A stretch of 64,000 bases of DNA from Circinella minor (GCA_016758965.1 JAEPRB010000054.1:62001-126000); one strand, 5' to 3'; shown: positions 24,587 through 37,521, counted from the first letter of the stretch. Translations and numbers: made by a program. Notes: generated by a model not told the origin, from the sequence alone.

Positions 24587-27500
24587 ATGCCTGTTAACCT
24601 CATTCCAGGCGAATTCTCGCCATTTACTATTGCAGTTGCTGTACTTAGTGGATTTATTGTATTTTTTGGCTATGTTTCCATGTTCCTCAAAGAGCGTCTC
24701 TTTTTGTCAGAAGCATGTAAGAAAAGAATATGATCGACCGAATATCTCGAAGAATTGAACAAAGAAACAGGGATCGGAAAAAAAAGCTAATCACAAAACC
24801 CCTTGTCCCATCCCCCTTTTTTTTGTATGGTGCTTTTATGTATATAATTACACATTTTTTCAACTACACCATTGTCGATCTCAATTATATACGTTTTCTA
24901 TATGAAAAATTCAAACGCTAATAACTTGTAAACAAACGATCACTCAATTTAACAAATAACAATAACAATAATAAAACACAACCAGTTGTGGCGTTACTAG
25001 TTGGGATTATTGCTGGACCACTTGTATCTGGCGGTATTAACCCATATGTCTGGGACGATAATGATGAAATTACAAAACAATTAACTCGATGCATTATTGC
25101 TATCCAAGTAAAAAAAAAAAAAGGACATCATTATTATTGTATTCATTCTTTTCCAGTCAAAAAAAGGGAAATATTTAACTTGTTTTTAGTTAACGTGTTT
25201 GTTTATATTAATTATAGGTGATGGCAGTTGGAATTGAATTACCAAAGTAAATATTATTATCTCAATCTTTTTGACAATCACTCTTTATTTTATTATAATA
25301 ATTACATGATGTAACCTTGTGTTTTTTCAACACCCTTATTATTATATACTATTCTAACTAACTTGTAAATAATATATTAAAATTTTATAATAATTTTGTT
25401 CTAGACATTATCTCAAGAAAGAATGGCTGACAATGTTCATACTATTATTTCCCGTCATGTTATTTATGTGGCTCATTAGTGGTTTGTTCATTTACTTACT
25501 GGTCCCGCCAATCAATTATGCAAGTAGATATATAGAAATTAGATATACATTTCAATATGTTCATTGTTTGACATAAGCACTAATTCTATACAATATTTTT
25601 ATTTTATTTATAATAGCTTGAATCTTTGGTAATCGCTGCTTGTATTTGTCCAACAGATCCTGTAAGTAAAAACATGTGATCTTCCACCCTAATCCCCTTT
25701 TTTCTTTATTTTTTTGGTTGATATACTATTTCTTATTTTCTACTCCCCACTCCTTATTTCAATTTCATGCGCAAATTTAAAAGGAACCGACTTCTTTCTT
25801 TATCTTGGCTTTTATAAATAGTCCCCTTATCCTTTTTCTTAACACGTCACCCCTATATTGTTCTTATGATCGACAGGATGAAAGGGGTGATGACATAAGA
25901 AAAAAGATATCTAAAGAACGTTACCCATCATCAATACCATCATCATAATATTGATGATAATATTATTATAGATTCTAGCAAATTCAGTTGTAAAAGGTAG
26001 ATTTGCAGAAAAACATGTACCAAGTCATATTCGCAATGCTCTTTCTGCAGAAAGGTAAGAGTGTATATTTTTAATTTTGTCAAGGCGTAAACATAATAAA
26101 TCGTAACTATAATAATATGGACTAAACACTTTGTAGTGGCGCCAATGATGGCTTAGGATTTCCATTCTTATTTCTCGCTATTTTTTTACTTGGTGAAGAT
26201 AGTGTTGGTGTAGCTATTGGTAAATGGGTTTATGAAACATGTTTATTTCAAATTGCATTATCATGTATTATTGGTGTAGTTGTTGGTTACGTTGCACGTA
26301 AAATGCTTCAATGGTCTGAACGACAGTAAGTTACTATTATCTGCTCTTATTTTTCTTCAATAACAACGGTGATGGATATATAATATAATTGATAAATGAA
26401 ATCTTCTATTTTGCTAATACATAGTCACTTAATTGATAAACCATCCTTCTTGTCTTTTGCCATTGCCCTTTCCGTAAGTGTAGTATACTGTTTTTTTCAT
26501 CATATAAAAGTTAATTTCTTCTTTCAGCATAATAATGTATATATTAACAAAAACAAACTATGATATATGGTATATTTAGTTATTTTTGATGAGTATGACT
26601 GGTTTTTCTGGAAGCGATGATGTATTGGCATGTTTTGCCGCAGGAAACGCATTTTCTTGGGATGACTGGTTTAGAAAAGAAACAGAAGAAGCACATTTCC
26701 AGGATGTTATTGATATGATGCTTAATTTAGCTATCTTTGTCTATATTGGAGCCATCATTGTGAGTTTACTATTTCTTTATCGGTTATGAAAATCAGTGTA
26801 CTAACTGATATAATTGTTATTTATAGCCATGGTGGTCGTTCCATGATCCGGCATTAGGTTTGACGCCATGGCGACTGGTCGTTATTGCAATTCTTATCCT
26901 ACTATTTCGACGTCTACCTGTTGTAATATTATTTAAGCCAGTTATGCCTGCAATGAAGACTTACCGCGAAGCCGTATTCAGTGGATGGTTTGGTCCCATG
27001 GGTGTTGGAGCTGTATTTTTATCTAAAATTGCCAAGGAAGAAATGGAACAAGTATATCCAACAGCTGAAGGACAACCATTACCTGTAGCTACCCAACTGA
27101 TCAATCCTATTGTATTGTTTATTGTCATGTCATCTGTATTTATTCATGGTACCACCATTCCATTATTCAAACTGGGTAAACGTATACGAAGTCGTACCCT
27201 ATCATTTGCCAGTACAAGCAGTAATCCGATGATTATGCGTATTCCAAAATTGGCATCCAGTACAAATGGCAATGGTAATGGTGTTAGTAAAGGATCATCA
27301 CGACGACATCATTACCGATTAAAAAAACATTCACAAAATAGTCCAGATTCATCCATGTCAGAAACAGAAAGAAATACAATAATTAATACGCCTCATTATC
27401 AACGGCAAAATAATCAATCAGAAAGTAGCGAAGAGACAACCATTCAGCCTGATTATGTTATTAATATGTTACAAACCGAAGGATCTGATATACCAGAAGA

Positions 27501-28239
27501 AGAGTTTTTACCAGCTGATGAAAATGAACCTTATTCCCAAGTTACTCATACAACCCCAAGTGGTTCAACGCAGGAAAAAAATGAATCATCAACACATTTA
27601 GAATCACAAATTAGATTTGTTGAACCTGTGAAACCAAGATCATCTTCACAAATTCAACAAGAAAACGACAGTAGTCCATGTAGTAGCCGTAGCAGTAGCA
27701 ATAGCAGTAATAATAATCATAAGACTCATAATAGAAAAAGCTGGTTTGATAGACATACACATCATAGACATACACATCATAACAACGACAATCCATCATC
27801 GTCATCACTAAACCATGAACATGGTAAAAGCAAGTCCAAATTTCATATTTTCTGTGGAAAGCAACATCAAAACAAAACACAAATACCTAGTTCTGAAGCA
27901 GAAGCTGAATCTAATACAGATCTCCATGCAGAAAAAGCATATCATATTCCATCTACACCTGGTATTGAAATATGGGAAGAACAGGATAATATTATTATTG
28001 AAGATTCTTGTGACGATACACCTCAAATTGTCATTGATAAAAATCAACAGCCTAACTGGCGTGAAATCGCTAGGCAGACTGTCGCAGAAAAACGGCGTAT
28101 TATTCATGGAGAATCGCCCAGTGTTGGTGCTTGTCGTTCAGATGAATCTTATACATCTTCTTCTACTGCAACAAGTGCAACATTCATGACTAATAATAAT
28201 AACAATAATGACCATAACCACCGGGATATGAATCGATAA
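24587..28239 (+). CDS. NHA1: plasma-membrane Na+(K+)/H+ antiporter, Nha1/Sod2 type, ten exons
   Basis: Exons 24587-24716, 24986-25107, 25218-25246, 25405-25519, 25617-25661, 25972-26054, 26137-26325, 26425-26473, 26580-26759 and 26827-28239 give 784 residues. The CPA1 core is clear: VGIIAGPLVSGGINP, ESLVIAACICPTDP (ion-binding Thr-Asp-Pro), ILANSVVKGRFAEKHVPSHIRN, SGANDGLGFPFLFLAIF, GWFGPMGVGAVFLS, and FIHGTTIPLFKLG. It exports Na+/K+ in exchange for protons and sets salt and pH tolerance. The C-terminal half is a long soluble, Ser/Asn/His-rich tail (THHRHTHHNND) ending in a poly-Asn stretch, as in other fungal Nha1 proteins. The fourth intron begins GC (GCAAGT at 25520), the only non-GT donor seen in the window. 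It is divergent from the membrane-protein gene, with 0.6 kb between starts. Confidence 0.93.
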
Positions 28240-29324
28240 TAATAGTAGTTTCTTTTATAATTTACGTAATTACAAAAAAAAAAATAATTGATATAATATA
28301 ATATAATAGTAATAATAGCAATAACTCCTATTCATCCTGTTCCCCCTCTCTTTGATATCTTTTTTTTTCCAAATATATGTATAATGATCCTTCCATTCAA
28401 TCGCCACCCAACATTCAATGATCGCAATACTGTACAGGAAAAAAAAGAAACCTCTTTTTTATTTTTCTATAGATCAAATATGTTGATAATTTTTTTTATA
28501 AAAAAAAAAGAGTTATAAGCAAAAATAATATAAATATAAAGAGAACATTACTATAACGGTATAAGTACTCAAAAAAAATTAAAAATTTACAGCCAATAAA
28601 AAAATTAGCTGAGTCATTGGCGTATATACCACAAAAATTCCCCAATATGGATAAACTGCCTTTTTTAGAAAAAAAGAAGAAAATACTAAAATTTTATACT
28701 GAGGCCCCGCAGGGCAGAAAAAAAAATATGCTTTCTACAACAACCTGCAGTTATGTTAAAATGTCAACGTGATAGTAGTATAGGTATATAACGAAAATAT
28801 AAAAATGGTATAATTTAATGTAAAGATTAAAATACATATTCATAAACACCAAACGGCATATGGGCTACTGAATCAACCGCTGTAGCAAATAACCATTAGC
28901 TTGGAAAGGGGCTTATCTCAACGATTATTTTTAATGATTATATGCACTATGTATAACATTGTTTTAATAGTCATGTTATAAATTGGTAGAACAGATATAA
29001 TAGCACGTATAGGTTTATAACCTTGTATTAAATCATTGATATCTTTTAAAATGACATAAATAATGTTATGTCCAATCAACCATTATTATTAATATTCGAA
29101 CCGTAAATCTGTTGAATAATACATGTTAATCATATATTGCCTCAAGTTAACACATAACAAATTTACACATGGATGTTTTCCTGATGTTTTTTACGCTTCA
29201 TTTTATATGTGAATAATCTAATATTGTTTTATTTTTTATTTAATATAATAATCCTCTAATTTATATTTCTGTGACTAATAATTTGTTGATACGTAATTAT
29301 ATATGATAAGTATGATAAAAAAAA
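28240..29324. other. intergenic, AT-rich
   Basis: 3' flank of the antiporter gene and 3' flank of the recombinase pseudogene. Only A/T runs are visible, plus a short GC-rich GGCCCCGCAGGGC at about 28703. I see no gene or RNA. Confidence 0.55.
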
Positions 29325-32137
29325 CTATGGGGAATGTTGAACACTATAATTGACCCACCTTCCTCTTTTCTTTCCCTTTGAAGTAGACAAATGGCTGGTA
29401 CTACCAATGCTATTAGCTAATGATGCAATAGGTTGCATAGCGACTTGAGGATGATGATGAGTTTCGGAACTAGAAGGAGTAGGACTGGGAAGCGCTGGGC
29501 GAGGAGGAAGAAGAGTAGGAGTGAGACGAGGCAGGGGAGAAAGCGGTTGTGAAGGAAGAGATTGAGGTGGAATTGGAAGAGGAGGAAGAGGCTGAAATGA
29601 TGAATGAATGGAACCGGAAGAAAAGGACGATTGGGCTTGGTTGCTTTCATTGATGTTGGCGTTGCTAGGAATGTTCGGTGCCATCAACAATTGAACTTGA
29701 GAGTTGAGAGCTTGTTGATTCGTGAGGAGTATTTTCTGATTATATGAGACTTGTTACAATTGTTGACTTAAACCAAGTAGAATATATTCTATTCGAGAAC
29801 TGTCTTGATGATGCTTATTAAGAGAGTTTTCTATTGTGTTTAAGCGATCATTGTTTTTTTGTTGGTCTCTTGTCAATTTATAATTCATTTCAGCAAGTCT
29901 ATTTGACACCTCCATTTGCGAATCAACAATGTTCGGAACCAGGCCTTCGTATTCTTGCAATCTGTTAACAGACGGTGTATTTATTGCATTAACTACTTCT
30001 TCTTGAAATTCTTTGAAGTTCGTAGTAATGAAAGGATTATGTTTTGGCTCATTTGGCAACTCTGAATTGACAACACTGTTTTCTTTTTTAAAATATAAAT
30101 ATACAGCTGCGTCTTGAAGAATTACGCTTCTACATCTAACCAAAAGTCTCAAAAAACCTCGTTTTGCAGTGTCTGTGCTTCGTTGTATCGTTGGTCGCGT
30201 TTTTCGAACTCGTTGGCCACTTCCTTGGCCACTTCCTTGGACTATTCTTCCATTTTCTTCAACAAACTCAACGTTATTATCATTCTCATCAGAAATGCCA
30301 TCGTATTCATTTTCATCTACTTCTCTCATTTCTTTTTCACAAATTTTTTTCCATGCCTCATTTTCAGAACCAAAATAATCTTCAATCCAAGGAAAAATCA
30401 TTCGTTGAAGTTCAAGAGAAGGTGAAGCATTATTTCTTGGTAAGTGAAAAGCCTTATCCCAAAAACCTTCCATTCCTCTAGCAAATTGCGATGGCAATTT
30501 ACCAAGATAATGAGTCTCTAGACGACCTAAACGATCCTTCCAACCGCCGCCTCTTTTGATCAAATCAAATGGTATTCCAAGCGATTCAGCTTCAATCGCA
30601 CCAGCATGTCGGCCACCATGAGTTACTCTAGTCGTAAAGACATCATGTTCAGCGAATGCATTTTTTGCTGTTTTATATTGTTGAGTTCCACTAAGATTTT
30701 TTTCTGGATCATCTCGTCCACGCAAAACTTTCCAATTATGTCATCTATCTTCGTTTAAGAATTCTCCGTTATCCTAATTTATATATTATTTTGTAAGATA
30801 TTAGCACACATTATCTTTGTAATCCATATCAAATCCCCATATTTTATATTAAACATACCTGAAGCAAGCTAAACACTAAAAATGCAAATGAACCAACTGG
30901 ACATCTAAACACGTTTTCATGACGAATGGCACATGCAAATTTGACTTCACCTTCCTTTAAAGTTTTACCTTTGTCTAAACAGAAAACCAAACCTAGAACT
31001 TGCTGGGTTCCTCTGTGCTGTTTTTTAGGAATGATTGTACAAAAGCAATCAGCAAAGTTCAAATTTCTAAGATCTTGATCTCGAAGAAGCATGTGATGGC
31101 GAGCAGAAATAGAAAACATTTCTCTCAAACCCGATTTGCTGTTTGATGTCCAAAGAGATTTTAGGATCTTAATCAACTGCCCAGATTTGTAAGAGTCCCG
31201 AATCACACAGCGAGCAGCTCTATCAGCGTTTGTCTGCACTTGATCATAAACAAGGCTACGTTCGTATTCTTTAATTATATCAACAAGATCTTTGGTTCTC
31301 TTAGGTGATGGCCATTCAATCGATCTCTGTGTGCATTGATACTCATGAAGGAACATTAACGCTTTTTTGTACTGATTTACAGATTCATAGCTTAACGGAA
31401 CTATAAGAATTTTTGCTTTTCCATCCCTGCTTAAAGGTGGTGCCTCTGTCACTATTTGAAATAAAATAAATGGAAACCAATGTATTAATATTATAATAGA
31501 GCGCATGTTGATAAATAATTTATTCTACTTACATTGGGGCAAAGTTGTAGACGAACTTGGTTCGTTATCAGTTCTTAAATATATTTGGGTCCTGACATCT
31601 GAACCAATTGGTACATATTTCGTATATGTACGCTTGAATACAAATTCTTTAAAAAAAGCAATGACAAGCTCAGGTGGTCCTACAGTATACGGATATTCTC
31701 GATTGGTATCAAACCTATGGATATTGTCATCACAGAAACTCTACAATTCACAAAGTAATATATTAGATATAAAGTTAGTAAGAAAAATGTAATATGTTTT
31801 TTAAAAGAAATAGATTAAGTACCTTCCAATGAGCCAATGGTTGCCTGTAAGCAAGTGCAGCGCTTGGTCTCACTTTTCTCGACAATACCTCGAGTGCGAT
31901 ATCTAATTCACTTAAATCTCTTAAAGAATTAGCATTAGTAACAGAAACATTCGCGTGGCTATTTGAGGCCATTGACGTGTTTGTTCTATTATTGATAGAG
32001 TTCGGGTCCTGCTGGTTGCTTTTCTTAGGGCTACCACGAGCACGCTTCGTTGGACGGGTGTCCGCAGGCATAGTAGAAGAAGCAGTAGTAGTAGTAGTAG
32101 CAGCATTCATTTCGGTAATGGAATGTTGGGGATTCAT
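29325..32137 (-). pseudogene. Crypton/Ndc10-type tyrosine recombinase, two in-frame stops
   Basis: Exons 31823-32137, 31533-31740, 30859-31451 and 29325-30773 join in phase. The N-terminal part has a short basic Ser/Asn segment, then LEVLSRKVRPSAALAYRQPL (core-binding fold). The middle has RDQDLRNLNFADCF (catalytic Arg region). Exon 4 has THGGRHAGAIEAESLG (HxxR box), GGGWKDRLGRLETHYLGKLP (motif-III Trp and putative Tyr nucleophile), a coiled-coil and a Pro/Ser tail ending in basic KGKKRGR. This is the layout of Ndc10-like recombinases from Cryptons, which move as circles without terminal inverted repeats. A TGA at 30741-30743 interrupts the domain before HxxR, and a TAA at 29754-29756 interrupts the coiled coil; coding continues in the same frame after both. 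I see no target-site repeats. Confidence 0.8.
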
Positions 32138-32422
32138 GTTAAAATGTCAAAAGAGTAAAAGACGTTTTTTTTTTTGCGCGATATAAAAAAAGGTAAATTT
32201 GGAAAATTTTTTAAGCATTTTAAGAAATTTCATTGGCGGACTATATTTTTTTTTACCAAAAAAATAAATAAATAAATATGATACTGAACATAATACTCTA
32301 TGTAAAAAAGTAATAATAATATTGAGATGTGTGTGAAATATGAGGAATGGAAGAAAAGGTTTGTAAGTGTAGGTGTAAGTGTGAGTGGCGTGTGTATATA
32401 TACAAATTAACTGCTGTTGTTA

Positions 32423-34104
32423 TTAAAGAGATTGTGCAATCGATGGGGTATCTTTTTTGAACGTTAATGAACTTTGCCATTTTTCTTTTGCTTCCTTGAT
32501 CCAACCTTCTGGTATTTTATATTCGTTTGTATCAAATGAAGAACGAGACAAGACAAAAATAATGATTTCTTTACTATATATACGTATATATATAATCAGC
32601 CAATTGATCAATTCATGATGAGTATGGTGTATATTCAAACTTCATATATCATATATCCTATTTATCTTACTTTGATGTAAATAATGATGAAAAAATAGCC
32701 CATTTCGATAATCCAATTGCCTGTAATTCCATACACCATCTTTGTATGATACTTGTTACCAAGGTGGTAGATAATTCATCTTGAAACATTAAAATAAATC
32801 GCCAAGCTAATCGTGCAGGCCATCCCGAAATATCGACCGTATTCAATTTTTGACAATTATAAGTTCGTTGCCACCACCATTGGATCATATTATACCAAGG
32901 GGATGAATCTCGTTCTTTAATCGTTTTTCCCAATTTTCGTGTATCATTCAAATATCGTTCAATCAATGTATTTAAAGGATCTTCACCAGATCGAGTTTTC
33001 CCATACATGATATAAAGCATGAAAGCTTGTTTCCAGTCCAATCCATCTGTTAATTCAGAGTCCACTTGTCCAGATAATAATCGCCAGATTTTTTCATGAT
33101 ATTTATTTTTAAGCTTTTCTTTTGATAGCTTGTTTCGTTGACGTATGGCATTTTCAGGTGATAATGGACTTGCTAAAAAAATAGCCAATACATAATCATC
33201 CATCTTTTTCATGGCAATTGAAGTGGCTTCGTGAATTCGGCCAAATGTCATACAAGTGAAAATCTCGGCATAACTATCATTGGGTTCTTGTTTTTTAATA
33301 ACTTGTAAGGCAGGTTCGGCATTGGATGAAACAGTCTGAATTAACCATCTTTTAAAGTCGAAGGTTTGTTTCTGTATAATTTCTGCTTTTGTTTGTGATG
33401 GTTCTGTAGTAGTATCTTGGGATAATGACGATGGTGTTGGTCGTTGCTGTTGTTGTCTATCAAATAAAATAGAACAAAGTCTCCAACCTTGTTGTTCATA
33501 ATGTGGAAGCTGTGTAAAATCAGGAAGATTTAAATAAGGTCTCCATGAGGCATTTGGATTGAGTGTTGGGTATGGAATGTTTTCAAGCACTTGAATCGTT
33601 GTATCATTTTTAACAAGATCCATGGTTGACGCATAAAGATTCCGACGCTGTGATGGAGTAGATATATATATATAAAAGAGTAGTTAATATACTATTCATT
33701 GATGTTCTTGGATAATACAGCTTTGTTTCTTCGTTTGCATTATGAGTGAAAGAGAAAGAGAATACTTTTTTACAAGATCATAAACATACCTTATCTCTTT
33801 TTTGGCGTGTTAATGTTATTGGCTTTTCAGTAGTAGTAACAGGACTATATTCATTGGCATCGTTGGAAGATTGTGGTGACGGTGAAGAATCTGAATCGTA
33901 AGGTAACGAGGTGGGACTAATGTGCAATAATAATAATAATAATGAATTTTTTTTATGACAAGGCTTTTTATCATCTTATTCTCTTTTTTTTAAGATAATA
34001 AAACCATTAATCTACCTATCAAAAAATTTTGTTTTCTTTTTTAATGACTCTTCAACTGCTGTATCTTCTGAATGAGTTCGTTTTTTTATAATTGGTGAAA
34101 GCAT
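32423..34104 (-). CDS. NUP96: NUP96/Nup145C-type nucleoporin (stand-alone gene)
   Basis: Exons 34016-34104, 33790-33916, 32671-33647 and 32423-32573 give 447 residues. A Ser-rich head (MLSPIIKKRTHSEDT, PYDSDSSPSPQSS) leads into the alpha-helical ACE1 fold: CMTFGRIHEATSIAMKKMDD, LLSGQVD, GLDWKQAFMLYIMYGKTRS, LAWRFILMF, QAIGLSKWAIF, and IPEGWIKEAKEKW. This is the scaffold subunit that pairs with Sec13 in the Y-complex (Nup84/Nup107 complex) of the nuclear pore. Family members usually arise by autoproteolysis of a NUP98-NUP96 precursor, but here the gene has its own ATG. I see no NUP98 domain in the 600 bp upstream. The protein is short: homologues continue roughly 150 residues or more past the IPExWIxEAK motif. 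No further exon is visible before 32.2 kb. Confidence 0.82.
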
Positions 34105-36522
34105 TACTATGTGTGTATTAATTATAGAGAGAAAAAAATGTGGGAGGTTGCGTTGATTGAATGCGAATCAAAAGAAGAGAAGGGAACGGCGGTGTTGAAG
34201 TATCTGGGGCCAATCATTTTATAGCGAAGCAACAATTTCAGCCAATGAAATCATGATTTAACGCCTATGTGCGACCCTAAGTTTATGTGTACTAAGAAAT
34301 TCTATGCACGTGCGAATCGCATATTTTTGTTTTACTTGAATTTTTTTATACTACACATGTTTTCCCTCTTGTTACAATGTGGATAACAACGACTTGTCTT
34401 CGCCAGAGAAACGCGGTTCTGGTAAATCGTTCGGTAGTAAAAATAAATTAAAATGTAAAAAACGTCTTACTGCTTAGAATATAACCTTAAATTGTAGTGC
34501 TTGAATTGAAAAAGAGAAATTTGTGGCCAACTATTGGGTGAGTTAAGAAGCTGTTAATTGAGCCAATGAAATCACGACTTAGTTGTTCGAGATATATATA
34601 TTTTTATTAAAAAGACAGTAATTGGTGTGAACGATGAAGATATAATACTATTGTTGGACCAGATATCTGATTAGCTTTGAGAAGGTTAAGCTACCGATAG
34701 TATGTTGTACTTTGAGCGATACATAACATATAATAATATATATAAATAATGAAAGCAAATGAATTATAAGATATATTCATATTATTACATGGAAATTGAA
34801 AAAAATATAGCACTATTATGCCATTGAAGCTAAGATTGTTAAACGCAAGTATTAATGTTTGAATGAACACAAAGGAATAAAACTTTTTGTATCTATATAA
34901 ATATGATATAAAAATGTACATTGTATCAGCACTATATAAACTGATTGTTTTTTTATATACAGAATGTCAGCTTTTACCTTCTCGTCGCTTTGGGATATGA
35001 TGAAATATAGCAACAACAATTGATCCATTTCTAATTCTTACTGTTGCTGATCGACTAGAAAAGAGATATAAACATAAAGTTCTTTGTAATGATCAACGAT
35101 ACGTATGTACGTAAATACAAGCAAGAGGTGATGATGTGTGATAGGAAAAGATGAATTGTTTGGTAAATCAAAGATATATTTCACTTCATTATCTCCTTCA
35201 AGAATATTAGTAACTTGACGTGAAAAACTACCTCTTGTTTGATTTTCAACTATTTTATATTCACGCAAACGATCCAAACATGCTTGTTCTTTATCTTTAC
35301 AAAATACTTTGTTCTTGGTTTCATTAAAAGCTTTATCCATACTTTCATTAACTCTTAAATTATATATAGTATTATCAATAGCCTTCTTGGGCCAGACTTC
35401 GTTGTTATACTTGTAAGCCGGATAAAGACTAGTCATGGTTGTGAATCAAAGCTTTGAAGCTGAATACAGTATGACCAGGTTTTAATCAATAAAGATAATT
35501 CGGTACAATGATTAATGTATTCGTTACTTGATGTGTGATTTTTAAAAACTATATGTTCCAGAATGTGACGATGGATATTTTTGATTGCACGCTCTTCGTT
35601 GATTTTCGCTGTTGTTTGTTCCACCCTATTTAAAATAACTTTAGCATCTTTTCGAGTTTCCTACTTGTTTTAATCACTTCAATACAATTTGCATGTGATC
35701 GGTATTATTATTTGTGGTAGTTGTCACTAAATCGATTTACGATACTGTTGAATATACAGTAAAATTTCTTTTTCGATGCCATCAAGTTGATTACTTTTCG
35801 GATTGAGATCAATAATACAAGTTTTTAGAAAGCCTGTAATAAATAAATTAAGTTTACGTATAAGATAAGCCAAGTATCATTTTCGGTTGTTGCTTATTTC
35901 TACTTTTTTGACTGTGTACGTATCATGCATAATAATTTATTTTTGCGTCTTTAACGATGATTTTTTTTCTCGACGTCTTAATATCCGTGTACCTAACGTA
36001 CAGACAACACCTGGAATAATAATAGAGTCATTCGACACCTGTATTTATAAAATGATTTTGTAAAATCTTAATAGACTGCCTACGTATGATTATAGAGTTT
36101 ATGTTTTTTCTAGCAAAATTAATGACCTTGGCTTTCATTTCTGGCAAGACGCGTTGATTTATGCTTTTTGTTATTTGTTTGTGATTGACTATTTTGATTC
36201 ATAAGAATATGAGAAAGAAATACAAAGTGGTGGGGTTCAAGTTAATAAGTAGTTGGATCAAGTCGTCTTACTGAAATTGTAAGCAAAAATGGTATTACGT
36301 ATATCATATAGATCCAATGAGAAATAGTAATGTTCCTGATATTTTGGGTCAATTTATTGATCCAATGGGTGGTCGAACAACTTATACTCAAGGCATTGAT
36401 CCAACTAATACAGGCGCTTAAATAATAATAAACAAACTTGTACGTATACTCTTATTATACCCCTTCTTTTAACCATCATTTCATTCTTATTATCATATAA
36501 CATTTTTCGCATCATAAAAAGC
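34105..36522. other. 2.4-kb accessory intergenic region
   Basis: NUP96 promoter, then AT-rich DNA containing the unassigned reading frames at 34.9-35.9 kb described separately. A 34-codon open frame at 36319-36423 has a repeated IDP motif (FIDPMGGRTTY, GIDPTNTGA) that could be the eroded last exon of a gene. No tRNA or other RNA is visible. Confidence 0.45.
35038..35855 (-). pseudogene. unrecognised, frame-broken coding remnant
   Basis: Three neighbouring frames read like one protein on the minus strand: LKTCIIDLNPKSNQLDGIEK (about 35850-35735, ends in TAG), then EQTTAKINEERAIKNIHRHI (35624-35433), then TSLYPAYKYNNEVWPKKAID and DKAFNETKNKVFCKDKEQAC (35436-35160). The second frame ends in TGA exactly where the third opens, a one-base frame change. 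I found no introns that would join them. I do not recognise the family. Charged, mixed-composition sequence argues for former coding use, and the breaks argue for loss of function. The location is in a transposon-rich stretch. Confidence 0.3.
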
Positions 36523-37521
36523 ATATGGTGCATTTCACTTGTAATCGCCAATAATTTATTTTATTTCAATTTTTCAATTTTAAAATCCGCTTCTTTATTT
36601 GGTGATTTGTGTTACAGTTATTACTTTTACATATAGTTGTTTTTGTGCCATCATAAAGTTAAGTGTTCTATACTAAAACGTTTAATAAGTTTTACTACTT
36701 CTTTTTTAGGCTTATGGTATGATTATGTTCTGATAAAACACTAATATGTATTTATAAATTTAAGCAGATAGATACATTACATTACTCAATAGTCTTATAT
36801 CATAGCTTAAAACTTAAAATTGACTCCCTCGCTATTTTATATTTTTTTCTTGTGTTTTGCATAAACCAAAATCAAGAAACTTATCAGTGTACTTAGTATT
36901 ACATTGCCTTTATAGTATTTAATTATTTGCAGAATCGATTCTGCAATTAATATTAGCACTTAGAACTTAAAACTCTCGATTTTCTCATTCTTTTTAATTA
37001 ATACGTAGCAAAATTAACTATAGCACACTACTGTAATATTATGAAGCTTAATATACATATGAGGAATATAGTACAGTCAATTTGTTTGAGCATTAATATT
37101 AAATGCAGTAAACTTTATCAAATATATGTTTTTTCTATAGTTTCTTATCTTTATATTATGGCCTTAGATTCCAATATTGCGATACTGTTGTGTTACAGAT
37201 CATTCTAATATTTTCACCTACTACTTGTATCACGTGATTTGCTCCACCTATGCTTAAGAACTCCGATATGTAGTTTTCACCTTTCAATTTTGTCTCTTGC
37301 CCAGCCAAAATGGTCAGAAATGGGCTATGGCCGATCAACTTTGGCAAGCTTCAACTTTTTTTTAAAACATTTTTACAACTTTCTAAACTTTAATAATTGT
37401 TTATAACAAGCTTAAAAATGATAATTAAAGTGTGGATTTACAAAATATTGATTTAGTGTAAAGCTGAAGCTTCTAGAAATCAGTGGAAATTATTGGCGAT
37501 TACAAGTGAAATGCACCATAT
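36523..37521. mobile_element. 1-kb non-autonomous element with 35-bp perfect terminal inverted repeats
   Basis: The 35 bases at 36523-36557 (starting ATATGGTGCATTTCACTTGT) are the exact reverse complement of 37487-37521. The outermost bases are consistent with a TA target duplication (TA|TGGTG...CACCA|TA), as in the Tc1/mariner superfamily, though the symmetric ATAT leaves the exact edge open. The interior is AT-rich and has no transposase. A 63-codon minus-strand frame (37156-37347, starting PKLIGHSPFLTILAGQETKL) is the only long frame. It is probably a MITE-like deletion derivative mobilised in trans. Confidence 0.75.

Noticed and set aside
29325..32137. Alternative intron removing the TGA at 30741-30743
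   Set aside because: The only AG after it within reach (AAAG before TTTTGCG) would put the following catalytic region out of frame with exon 3.
34105..34700. Search for a NUP98 domain directly upstream of NUP96
   Set aside because: No VGRRGYG or GTWxFKV-like sequence on the minus strand there; the NUP96 gene has its own ATG.
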